From Rhynchonema sp. JSB1_4 (Eukaryota > Nematoda > Chromadorea > Monhysterida > Xyalidae), in the NCBI GenBank assembly GCA_030248065.1, contig JASAMV010005841.1:1-64000 (forward strand): a stretch of DNA of 64,000 nucleotides, written 5' to 3'. The translations under genes and the position numbers were made by a program. The notes beneath the pieces are model-generated. The model was not told the DNA's origin and ran no database searches. It saw nothing but the letters and a program-made list of their open reading frames with translations. Of this stretch, positions 24,701-36,500 are shown piece after piece (within the stretch, counting starts at the first letter, position 1; the number at the start of each line of letters is the position of its first letter).

Positions 24701-27700
24701 AGACATACTGCTTTTTCACCCGCAAACAGAGTGTGCAAATATTATCAGAAGCACAAATGCAAGCATTATGATACATACATAACCCACAAACACGTTTTAC
24801 AACATAACACGCAGCATCAGACAGGAAAGTCAGATCATCATCAAATTTTGACAAAATTAGCGTACCACAAAAGAATGATGACCCAAAAATGCTGTGATGA
24901 CCCAAGACGCAGATTTCGAGTACAACATCAGGTTCGCTCCGCACATTTATGTTTGGGGGTCGCGTGGCCATGTGGTGCCTTCGCACTGACGGTGACCTGA
25001 TCCACCGTCTGCGAGGGCAACCGAAAACACTGTGCGTAAATCACGTCACATCACGTCGCTGTCTCATGCTGACTTGGTGCACTCGCACTGACGATAACCT
25101 GGTTCACCACTGACATTTGTTTGCAATAGCATAGGTTGAATCGGATTATTGTAAATTGCAGTATAATTCATATTTGGTACCTTATTTATCGACGAATTTC
25201 TACTTCTTCAGCGAAGTGTTCAAGAAGTTCGCTGGTACGGATCTCGCTGCAGGGCTGGTGTGGATTGAAAATGTTGCGAAATTCTTCTTTCCCAGTGAAA
25301 CAGAACAAGAACAGAAACTCGCATGGTCGAAATGTGGCATTCAAATCGATGATCAATCCCAAAAGATCCGCAAACGCATTTGCTGGGCGGAAAGGGTCAA
25401 TACAATCAACAAGACCGTGAATACAAGGTGCATTTGGTGCAAAAATTGCGATTGGTGAGCACCCCGTCAAAAGCGAACAAAAAGCGGCCGCGTATTCAAC
25501 ACGAGAGCCCATGTGGCATCACAAGTGGACAACCGGCAACGGACTTGAATGACATTGATGAATTGGAACAGTACATGTCATTGGCTGCCTCCAGCAGCCC
25601 ACATCGCCCTGACACCGTCTTGTCCTTTCTGAATGATGAATAAGGATATCGGGTCACATCAAATGTTGATGTTTCACATTCATTTGATTCCAAAGTTTAC
25701 CTGTCATAATTGATGATACACACATGATTCACAGTTTCATTCCGTCCGTACATGCGTCGTGAAATTTTTCGGTCACGTGATTTCAAAGTTTACATACGCT
25801 TTTAATGCTTCCTTTTCGGTGTACATACATGACGTGTCTTTTTCTCTTTATCTTTGTAATTTAGCTCAACCAGTGTTCTGTGGACAAAGTCTCTTTATTA
25901 TGCGCAATGCTTTCATCGTTTATTGACAGTTGATTTCTGTATTTTCCTTTCGATAAAGCAAGATACCGAGCGCTGTGAACACAACAAAATGATCTTCGTG
26001 AATGAGGCTGGGTCAGACCGGTTACAAACATTAACAGAAAACACATGGGATCATCAATGCAAGTACCAACTTTATCAAAAAGACAGCTTTTTATTTTAAT
26101 TCGATGCACAAAACCAGCCAAAACTGCACCAGCGCACACAAAAGCACACACGCGCGCGCAAATATCGATCGATTTTCTGATTTTCGCATGAGGCCAGCTC
26201 CGGTCACTGGGTTGCTGCTGGTCTGGTACTTAACGCGCGCAACACTCGCATTAGGCGACCGGCGCTCTGGCCTCATGCGAAAATGTCAATGTACGTACAT
26301 AGCATTGGCGGTACTGTACTGCCCTCCCTCCCGAAATGAGCCTCTGATATGGCTTTAAAAATCTGAAACGTTCCGATTTGGGTCAATGAAAAGTTTTGTT
26401 CGAATAATCGGGCAAACAATCTCCTATCTGGGGTTTATTTGGAAAAGTTCCGAAACAACCCCTGAGAGATAATTTGGAATAATTCGCTTGATTAAAAACC
26501 TCGAAACAGAAACAAAACGCAAATTAGCGAAGTAGCGTCATTCTCCGGCGGTACCAAGTGCTGAAACAACTCTCCCACAACATGTTGTGCAGGCATCAAC
26601 CCGTTGTTCGGTCAGACCCCGCAGCCGGGCAACCCAGGGGTCAGCTCACGTCGGGCGCCGCAATTCGTAAACAATCAGGGACGGCAAGAGGGTGGGGGAC
26701 TCAGGGACCCGATCAATCGAAACATCGGCAATCGACGTGTGGTTAGTGCGCGCGCACTTGACTGAGCCTGATTTTCAGGTTCAATGCGTCACATTTTTTT
26801 GATTTGAATTTTTATTAACTATAAAGTTAGTAAATTATGCGGCGGCAAACTGGGCGGCGCAGCGGTTCGTTGACTACAACAGACATCTTGCTGGCGCTTG
26901 CACGAAACACAGGCAGCTGCGTTGACTACATTAGTATATGCAGCCCACGTAAAACGTTCCAGAGTCGCAACTACGGGGGCGGCGGTGGGGGTGGCGCTGT
27001 CTTTGGTGGTGGAGGCATTGATACCTCGCCGACCCGACCCGAAGATCTGTACGGACCGGCGCCGGGCCCGTTACTGGCCCCGTCATACGGACCCGGCCCG
27101 TCGGGACCGAGCCCGTCAGTGGCGCCATACACGCTTGCGGTACGTTTCAAACGATTCGTGTTTTTGGGTTAGATATTACCCGCTTGATCTTGTGAACTGA
27201 CATTCGCTCATTGCTATCGCGTACCCGGCCAATATGTCATGTGACAGTGACATTGTTCACGATGTGCGCCACTTTTGCAATACCGGCTTAAGCGAAATGA
27301 ATGGCATCAGTGTTTTTCGAAATGGATATCCTGTGACATTTTACCCACCCGAATAGATCATCACAACAGGTTCTATCAGTTCAATTTTGTTATCAACCAT
27401 TATAAATTTAGCCAACGCGCGGCTACCCACAACCGCAACCCACCACTGTGGGATATCAGCCTGCGACCAGTGGTTATGTGCCACCTCAGCTGCCAGCGGG
27501 AAACTCTGCCTGCCCGCCAGGGCCACCAGGTGAGCAAAAAACTACATAATAAACCTTTTTTTATTATTTTAAATCTTTCCGGTTTCTTCCTTCTCAGAAA
27601 CACGCTCAACGTTGAACTTTTCAATAGGGAATGAATCAAAATATGTGCATCGGGTTTGCAGGTGTCCCCGGTGAGCCCGGCACGGACGGATACCCGGGTA

Positions 27701-29840
27701 CCCCTGGATCCCGGGGTGACCAGGGTCGAGACTTCCATCTTGGCTATGAGGCAGAGCCGGATACGGGATGTCATATTTGCCCTGATGGACCCCCAGGCAC
27801 CCCCGGACAGCCGGGTCCCATTGGCATACAGGGTGATCCGGGCTACAAGGGGGCGCCGGGCAATCCGGGCACGCCGGGCGACCCCATCGGTGGGGGAGGA
27901 TATGGAGGAGCGGGTACGTTGAAGGGAAGACACTAATTAATTTATTCTACACCCAATGAGACGCTTGCTGGAAGCTGGGTAAAGCCACGCATCTGGGGTA
28001 AGAAAGCTCGCGCACAATTGTTGCAGGTGATCGAAAACCAGAAGAAGTGCACGTTATGTGTGAAGAAGTAGAGATTATGTCTGAGGAAGTACACATTGTG
28101 TGTGAAGTGAAGATGTGCACATTTTATCGGGAAAAAGACGCATATTCAGAGGTTTCACATGCACGTTGCGTGTGAGCCTCTTTCACACAAATCATTTGAA
28201 AAACATAAGCACGCATTATTGCTTTGAGGCATTTTATTAATCTTTTATGATCATGTTTGCAGCAGCGACACCTCCAACGGGACCTCCAGGTCCAACGGGC
28301 GCTCCGGGTCGGGACGGCAACCCCGGCTATCCCGGTCCGCCCGGCCGCAATGCTGTGGGTGGATACGGACCAAAAGGTTAGTTTTGAACCTTATTTCTCT
28401 GAATCTTTTTTGGGCTAATGCTACAGTGGTCAACTCAAGTGGTCAGATCACTTCGTCAACAAAGAGTGAGTGCGAGAAATAATACATGACATCCGGGGTG
28501 GTGGCTTGACCACTTGAGCTGACCAGTGCAATGCAAGCCGGTTTTTCAGTGCCCATTTATGGATTTTTGCGGCGAACAATAATTTCTACGGCCAACCCAC
28601 ACAGCGTCCGGTCATGCGTGACATGAATTGGAGCTCACCTGTCACGTGACTGTCTCGATCCGAAACATGTCTGAATACCTACGTAAATATGTGTAAAGAC
28701 CAACACACATTCGACAGATACGATCCCACATATCTAACGATCAAGTTTTACACGATTCATCGTGTTGCAGGCAAGAAGGGCTACGTGGGACCACCCGGCC
28801 CGCCAGGTCCGCCCGGCGACAACGGGTACACCTCGTATGAATCGCAAGCCGGACGGCCCGGACCTCCAGGGCTGCCAGGAAAACGAGGTATGAAGTTATT
28901 GGGACTTGAGGGCGGCAGTGCATCCTGTGCCTTCAAAGCACGCCCGCATATACAGTATATGAGCAGGTATGAAGTTCATCTTTGTGTAGGCGAATAAGTA
29001 TTTGATGAAAACAGCAGTATTTGAGACCTTGGCCAAGTGCGGTAACTGGTTTGTATCCGAATATGATACAGTATAATTCCTCGAAGTCAAATGGGACAGA
29101 GACAAAATGCGATCGGATTCCAGGTTTCATCATCAAGTCACAATATCATTAAACACCTTGAGAATTTTATCGCAAAATACCAAAGTCCCAAAACATTTAT
29201 AGGTGATCCCGGTTATCAAGGTCCGCGCGGCATCGCTGGTGAGCCAGGAAGCCCGGGACCGGATGCTGGGTGGGTTTGTGTCAGTTTGTGCTTTTGTTGC
29301 CGTAACCTGACTGGGCACGCACGTATATGTGGCTGCAGTCCAGTTCCTGGGAAGGCGTTTACCACAAATCTTGTGCGAAAGAAGCTAAAGCCGCACAACA
29401 TGTGTGACTGACTGAAAAGCACACATTGTGTGCACTTTTCCCAAATGTGCGCTTTATCACACCAAATTTGTGGTTTTTGTGCACACATGTTCTGTGCGAG
29501 CATCTTCAACACAAATTGTGTGGTTTTTAAGTGGCATTCCTTCCCATTGAACATCTGTGTAAATAAATCCCTGTGTCTGTAATCCCACTGTAATCCCAAA
29601 TACTGTCACCGTAATCACACTTACCGTAACCCGACCAGCAATGTTTCCAGTTACTGTCGTTGCCCGAAACGCAGCGGTCAACCGATGGAGCCGACGTACG
29701 CGATTGACACGGCACCAACCAACACACTTTATGGAAATAATGTGATTGGGGGTGGACTGAGACAACAAACCAGTCAAAGGAGCGCATTGGGACCACATGG
29801 ATTCTTTGGGCTGTACGCTAATAGCCGACGCACTAAGTAG
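21798..29840 (+). CDS. Cuticle collagen, 535 aa, with long non-collagenous segment
   Basis: Twelve exons, all phases agreeing: 21798-21858, 22411-22553, 23019-23118, 24255-24374, 26593-26741, 26963-27139, 27412-27529, 27662-27913, 28263-28376, 28771-28887, 29203-29269, 29651-29840. Seen: a short basic leader ([11 protein letters not shown]), the collagen N-terminal domain with signal anchor ([19 protein letters not shown]), an ARRYRRQ cleavage-type site near residue 90, then about 190 residues of Gly/Pro/Arg-rich non-triplet sequence including a poly-Gly run. Three cysteine-bounded Gly-X-Y blocks follow, the first junction reading CPPGPPG. The C-terminus carries YCRCPKR. Its introns hold a Helitron, a hAT element and a 1.9-kb inverted-repeat transposon. 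A poly(A) signal lies at 29868. Role as for cuticle collagens generally; the specific class is not assigned. Confidence 0.92.
22148..22339 (+). mobile_element. Mini-Helitron-like element, copy 1
   Basis: It starts TCTATACTACTAAAACAGG and ends CTAG after a short hairpin (ACGGGTCCCGT). It is inserted exactly between A (22147) and T (22340), the Helitron target. The body shares CGGACGGGTCAATTTTCACG and GTATGCTAACGGGTCTTCGG with the copies at 31771 and 50205. It lies in the first intron of the 535-aa collagen gene. Confidence 0.85.
23438..24231. mobile_element. hAT-type element with perfect 8-bp target duplication
   Basis: The ends CAGGGTTGGATT and AATCCAGCCCTG are near-perfect inverted repeats. 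GGTGATTC is duplicated exactly at 23430-23437 and 24232-24239. TIR sequence and duplication length both match hAT transposons. The interior has T- and A-rich blocks but no transposase frame. Confidence 0.85.
24411..26316 (+). mobile_element. 1.9-kb TA-flanked transposon with about 220-bp inverted repeats
   Basis: The ends read CAGTACCGCCAATGCTATGT and its inverse, flanked by TA (24409-24410 and 26317-26318) as in Tc1/mariner insertions. The inverted repeats run to about 24634 on the left and from about 26097 on the right, sharing GACCGGAGCTGGCCTCATGC. The interior shares a CGCACTGACG.TGACCTG block with 39640-39662. It lies within a collagen intron. Confidence 0.85.
25156..25643 (+). pseudogene. 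Broken ORF inside the 1.9-kb transposon
   Basis: Two overlapping plus-strand frames look coding. The first (25156-25458) contains [20 protein letters not shown] and [13 protein letters not shown]. The second (from 25380, stop at 25643) contains [20 protein letters not shown] and ends [24 protein letters not shown]. They can be joined only by a frameshift or an unseen intron. No DDE transposase motif is visible and the family is not recogn­ised. It may be a decayed second protein of the element or captured host sequence. Confidence 0.35.
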
Positions 29841-29873
29841 GGCCATTGCATGGATAACAAGGCCCATAATAAA

Positions 29874-30599
29874 TTTTACCTGAACCTTGTTTTGTTGTGA
29901 AAGTTTGCAACAGCGTAATGCGCAACTTCACAAGATGTGACCTCTACTGCGTATTTGCATTTTTTTTTGTTTCTTGATTGTAATCCATGCATATGCTACT
30001 GTTATTTTCGACTGTGATGAGGTGCCCTATTCCCAAAGTTGCAATGTTCTAATCAATGCAATCAATGTGAACGTTAGGGTGTGCTTAGGTTAAATCCGAG
30101 AACCGGAATCCGGAAATATTTCAGGATTCCGGATCACCTTTCAATATAAAATCTTGCGGACTCCGAAAAATGTTTGTATTTTCGCATTTAAATTATTTCG
30201 TGTTTCGTATGCCGGAATATACATAAGTTTGCCTAATGCGCAGGTAATTGGAGACAATGTCCCACGATTTAATAAAACCATTAGTTTTGTTATTTTATCA
30301 TGGACAAGAAAAATATAAGCACAATCAAAAAAATTATTGCTTTGTTTCGAGAGGTTTTTTTGAATTTCAAAACGTGCGCGAGAAATGAACTTGATGGGGA
30401 ATACTGAAAAATGGAAGGTGTAACTTGCGCTTGGGTGGGAGTACAATACATAAATAAATTATTACTTACAAATCTATCAACAAATGGCACCTAAAAATCA
30501 TAATAATTGTCGGTAAAAGGAACAAAAATTTTTTGATGACTGCTGAAGCATATCCAACCGAAAATTCATCAAACAGACCCCTGGAAGCTTTAATGCTAA
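29874..30599. other. Convergent intergenic spacer
   Basis: It lies between the 3' end of the 535-aa collagen gene and the stop codon of the minus-strand SET-domain gene. It is AT-rich, and I see no exon. Confidence 0.5.
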
Positions 30600-33500
30600 C
30601 TAAGACTTTAGGAACATCACAGCCACGCCGTCATAGTAATCCAGACCGAATTGACCGTATTTCATGGCAAACACTTGACGCGATAAATCAGGACCATAAA
30701 GTTTGGTGATCAAATCGACCAGTTGCTTGGAAAGTTTCATCCATCTGGAATACAAGCAAACTTCTTTCAACTTTGTATTACCTAAAAAGAATAATCTGAA
30801 GTTTAACTATTTTAGGGATGTGAAACTTGAAACACTCGACCATTCGGTTGAAAAAAATTATTTCAAAATTCAAAAGTACACCGTTTGGCCACCAGCGGGA
30901 CTCGAACCTGCCAACTGTCAACTGCTACTGAACTAGCACCACTGAGCCAACCAACCTGTCAATGTCACCTTCGATCTGCGAATAAGTTAACACCAACTCA
31001 GCCAGACTCAGAGCGTATTCTTCAGAACGGTTGCCTAAAATGTTGTAACAGTGTCATCAATTGAGCGATGTTTCACAAAGCTGCACAGGAGAGCCTCGTA
31101 TACATCGACCTTGAAAATGCGGCTTGAAAAAAAGTTGAAATGGCGGCCATGAAAATGCTCTGTAATAAGTCCTACTTACTAATATTATTGAAAAAATTGG
31201 CAATGCAAAAGGTATTGAAAACAGGCCAAAAAAGTAGGTACATGTACCTGCCACGTTGTACTTGAGCTTGGAGAGGGCTACTCATTGTGGCACATGCGGC
31301 CCAGTCATACTCACCATAATATCGTTCATTGGTGTTGAGCACTTTCTGCTGTATCGTCACCGAATACAAGGGATTGATATTGGTCAGTGACATTGCCGTC
31401 GACTTGCGCAACTCGTGAAGACGCTTATTGTCCGTGTAGAATACCTGTAGAGATAAATTTCAAGAAATATTGAAATAGAGTTTAATATAGCTGATTGTCT
31501 GGTTGGATGACCGTTTAAACTCGGTGATCGAATCGGATCTGGCTTTCTCACGCCATCGGAGTTGAAAATAAACACAACATTTCGTTCGAGAAGTCAGTAA
31601 ACGACATTCACATTGGCTTGTCCAGTGTCTGAACATCTTGAAATACAGCAACAATCAAGCAGTCTGTGCCAATGAAAAGTTTGTATGTAAGTGCGGATCA
31701 AAGCCTATCCCAAAGCCACACATACACCATTTTAGGAGAGCTCGACCTTTTTTTGTAAGTTTCACGCTTATCTATACCACTAAAACAGGAAGACGTACAG
31801 TATGTGTATGTGTGTATGTATGTATGTGTGTGGCCCCCTGCCTCGGAAGGGCGGACGGGTCAATTTTCACGGGTAGCTTTGGGTATGCTAACGGGTCTTC
31901 GGGGGGGGGGGGGGGGGCCCGGCACGGGCGCGGCGCTGTAGCCGGGCCGTAGGGACGGGCCCCAACTAGTAGTTCACAACTGTACGAAACCTACAATTTT
32001 TTAGTGAGTATGCAGGTACTACTACCTGGTGACACACGCTTAAACCTTTTGACCGGAGTTTTCGTTTCAGGGAAACAGACCCCAATTTTTAAACAACCTT
32101 ATGCTTTTATCATCTTTTTTCCTCACCATTTCTAGTCCTTCCAACGATCGTCTAATCTGCTGCAGCGCCCCGCCCTCTTCAGGCTCATTTTTGGCGCGTT
32201 CGATCAAATTCGGCAGCAGTTTTTCGTAGACATCAATTTGACGATCGAGTTTCTCTTGCGAGAAGGATTGAACCTGAAAAATCAGGCACAGGTAGCTCTT
32301 GATAGCGCTTGAGGTCTTGGTTCAAGTCAAGCTAACATTGATCAACGATTTTATTGCGAACAAATTCATGTATGTATAAATATTGTACAGGTATTTGAAT
32401 TTGTATAAACATGTATGTGAACGTGGTCCGGAAAACCAATGGATCCGACGTGACCAACAACGGTATTGAGCCTTGGGGAACAGGGTATCGGACCGATCTC
32501 CAGACATCGACCCATGTCTTACAGTAACTCTTGAATTATTTTAAGAAAAAGCGATCGAAAACACTAAAACAACACCATTTCATAACAAAGAGCTGACTGC
32601 ATGCTCCTATGTACAGTATTGTATGTATAGTCACGCTACGCCAACACGAGCCCGATTTCGAAGCTGGCAGGATGGTGAAACATTCAGTCGTGGCTGCTGA
32701 TCTGGCAAATGTGACACGTTGAAGAATGCAACATGGGGGCATGAGGACTTTCTCTTTCTTTTCGTTTTGCAAGCGCAATAAAGGCAGTCTACGGCAGGTT
32801 GTCACTCAGCCCCCGAATACCGTAACCCACCGGAAGCGAGATCGTTGCGAGACCCACGCTGATCGCTGCTTATCGACACGTGTATTAGCGGCAGTAAGCT
32901 GGAAATTGTCATCGTGCGCGCCAATCACCAAAAGATCGAAATGTTGGTTGGTGTTGGCGCTAACACGCAAAACATAGATAAAATACAAAATGGTCTCACC
33001 ACGATCCTTGCAGATCAAAATTACGGTAGGTTACGGTATTCGGGGGCTGAGTGACAACCTCCCGTAGACTGCCTTTACCTACGAAATCGGGCTCGTGTTT
33101 GCGTGGTTTGCCTTTACCTGTCCACAACATCTGCACGTGGCCGTGCCACTCTCTCGGTCCACAACAGCAGGTCCGTTTTCGGGACATTTCTTGCAATTCG
33201 ATATGCACGATTGGCACTTTAGCGCGAACATTTCCGCCTCGATGTCTACGTAGTGTTGGTCACTGAAAAATAATCGTTTCGTGGAACTTATAGCACTCCA
33301 TTTTCGAACAAACAAGGAAGTCGGGCCTGACCGGTTCATGCACATGCCTGGATGGATTTGGCAGATCAGGCGACGGCTCAGGCAAAGACCTGTATTGAGC
33401 CCATCTAAGCCTAGGCCTAAGGCCCAGCCTATTCTTCAGATTAAACACGAATTGACCCTAACACCATAGGTTGAGCGAAAAAAGAACGTCCCGACCTATG

Positions 33501-36500
33501 CCACTGAGCGAAAAAAGAACGTCCCGACCTATGCCACACTATACATATGTACATATAGTACATACCTGCACGCACAACACGTGCACGTGAACTCATACTG
33601 GTACGCGAGTCGTTGCTGTCTGGCAGCACGTAGGTCCGAGCCGAATCGGGGACCATACGAAAACGTCAACTCTTCGCCCGCCAATAGCTCGCGAGTCACT
33701 CTGATCTGCAACAGATGATTTACAGAGTTAAAAATAGTTAAACAGTTTCGTATCTTTGGAACCAAGTAATGTGCCAAGGCCATTTTCCTAAATGTAGCCT
33801 AAATGGCGTAAAGTGGGAGAATGTCGGGTGGCAAAAGTCCATCAATATTTCGGTCCCATGAGCTTGCACGTACACCTGCTCCCTCATTTAACCACATGCT
33901 TGCATGCGCCACAACTACATACATACAGTATTTACAGTATATACAGTACTTGTACAGTATGTATATAAACTTGCCAAATAAGCCCCCAGCGGGGGCCAAT
34001 TTGGGGGAAGCTTAGTTGAACTTCTCTGGGCCTGACTTTTTCAAACATGAGGATTTGATTAATGAAATGCGTTGAATACTGTGGCCTGAATGGGAACTTG
34101 AAGTTCTGATTTTCACGCATAATTTTGCATTCCTAATCAATCGAACAGCACAAAAATAAAAAAATTGGAAACGGTGCCTATGGTGTGTGTTCTCATGAAC
34201 AGAGAACAGGTTTTTTTGGATGGACAGAAAGAAAGTATATTCGTTGAGTTGTCGTGCTACATGTTTAGTTCTGGCCCTGAAGCGATCATGCTACAGGTGA
34301 GATTATTGACACAATCTAGATACATAGATGCACGCACCCTGAACCCTGAAGATCACCTTGACGAATGCCCCATACCCACTACACTCAATGTGTTGCTAGA
34401 CCGTCGTATATACCGTATTGGTTTATCCCGGTTGCTGCTGCTTTGGATCGGGATATGCCTGACCTTATTTTCCAGATACTAATCCCTCCAACCCACATCA
34501 AGCATATTCTTTCAGTGTGACCACGTTTTCTATGTGGTTGCCGTGTTCGTGTGTTCATTCATGCATCCTGCTCTATGCCCGCTGCCGTTCCGTCTTCATG
34601 AGTACTTCTGCCAGAAGGACGATAAACTGGCCAAGAAACTAGCGGACGCCGAACGCTTCGTCAGCGATATGTCACAGAATCTGTGGTTGAAAGGTATGCA
34701 CGGGGTTGGGGTGATTTCAAAATTTGAACTACATACATGCCCTCCACTGCAATATCATGAGTTGCATTGCGGTCTTGTGGACACCGCTGTACTGTAGTCA
34801 CATCAAAAGAAATTTGGGGATTTCTAATGTTTCACTCAATCTACAAAGTTGTTCTGGGGGCATTATTTGGGATTTATGGCGGTGCACCGCTGACGCCTTT
34901 TGTCATTGACAAAACCCAGGGCGCCATTGTAATCAGGCATTATGAGCCAAAACTGAAACCACAGATCTTAAAACGCAATTTGTGCTCACAAAGCTGAACC
35001 GCAATGCAATACACGAGACCGTCCGTTCCGATTTGTTCCCACCGACAGTCGATGCACCGGGTAATCATCATAACCAGATGGCCACATAACCCCCATAAAC
35101 ACCAAATTAACCCTTTTTCGCTATAAGGGTTGCATATTGGTCGCGCAATGACTACAGTACATCAGTACTGCAATGACTACAGTATATCTATAGGTTCGAA
35201 TCCTCCAAAACTTTTCCTCAATGGTAGAGCACATCTCGCCGCAGATTATCAGCGTGCTACAGTATATTTACATATGGAACGCAGGTCATTGGCAGCAAGA
35301 TGCTTTCTCATTCAGTAGTTATTTTGGACGGATTCTTCGATTTCATTGTGCAACTGGTGAATAGCTTACGGTTTCAGGTGCCGGTTTACAACCGAACCTC
35401 AGCTACACCATCCAGCAGACCGTACGAAGTACGGACATGTTCCAAATCATCACCAGCGACCCGCAATTGTACACGGCGTGCACGGATCACAACAAAATGT
35501 GCCATCACGTGACCAAAAACTGTGACCGTGCCACTGAACGGTGCACCAAATGGCAGGTAGGCAGTGTCCATTAACATTCATCATGCAGTGAGTATAGTAA
35601 ATTTCTGGATTCTCTGCCGCACAGTAAAATACGCCCCATAGTTAATGTCAAATCTTCTGGTTCAGAACTTGACATTAACTATGGGGCGTATTTTACTGTG
35701 CGGCAGCGAATATAGAAATCTACAATACCAGCAAAAATGACTCCAACTAGCCGGAGCCTAGGCCTAAACTTCTGTGGTTGACGACTGGCTGCGACGAAAC
35801 TTATCGATTCTGAGTATCAGGCACAAGCAGGAGGTGCTAAATGATTTTTTCACATCAACGACAATACAATTAGCATTAGAAGCTATACGTAGCACAGAGC
35901 GACAACTACATAAATGACAAACTTGACATGTACGCACAGGGTGAAGTATCGAATTTGATGCAACGTCGATCGATTCAGACCCTGATTGATGCCATGGAGT
36001 CGATTGGACACAAACCAAAGGGAATTGTGATCAACGGGGATCTGACCGCGTACGGACATCGGCGGGAATTCGAGGCGTAAGCGCATTATTGTTATCTTAT
36101 GATGTATACAGTTAATAATAATGCATAAAGCAGTCACTGAAGCAGGACCAAACGGACTCCCAGAAGCCAAAGTTGAGTTACGTTAAGGTTAACCGCGATA
36201 TCCCGACCCGACCATAACACTCGGCCGCTCAAACAAAATTTCGATCCAAAACGAGCCCAATTACAGCTACTGTACATTCTGGAGCAGTCAAATTAACGGC
36301 GTGCCCGTCTATCCGGGTCTGGGCAACCACGATTACCAGAACAACGTCAATGACTGCTCGTTTGTGCCCGCCTGGCCGTTTAAGGTCGACAATCATTGCG
36401 CTGAAAGAATGATGTTCTACATGGTGTGTGCCTTTTCCCCCTGCTTTTATGCTTAGCCAGCCTGAATTAGATTTATGTTGATTGGCATAGAGAAGATAAA

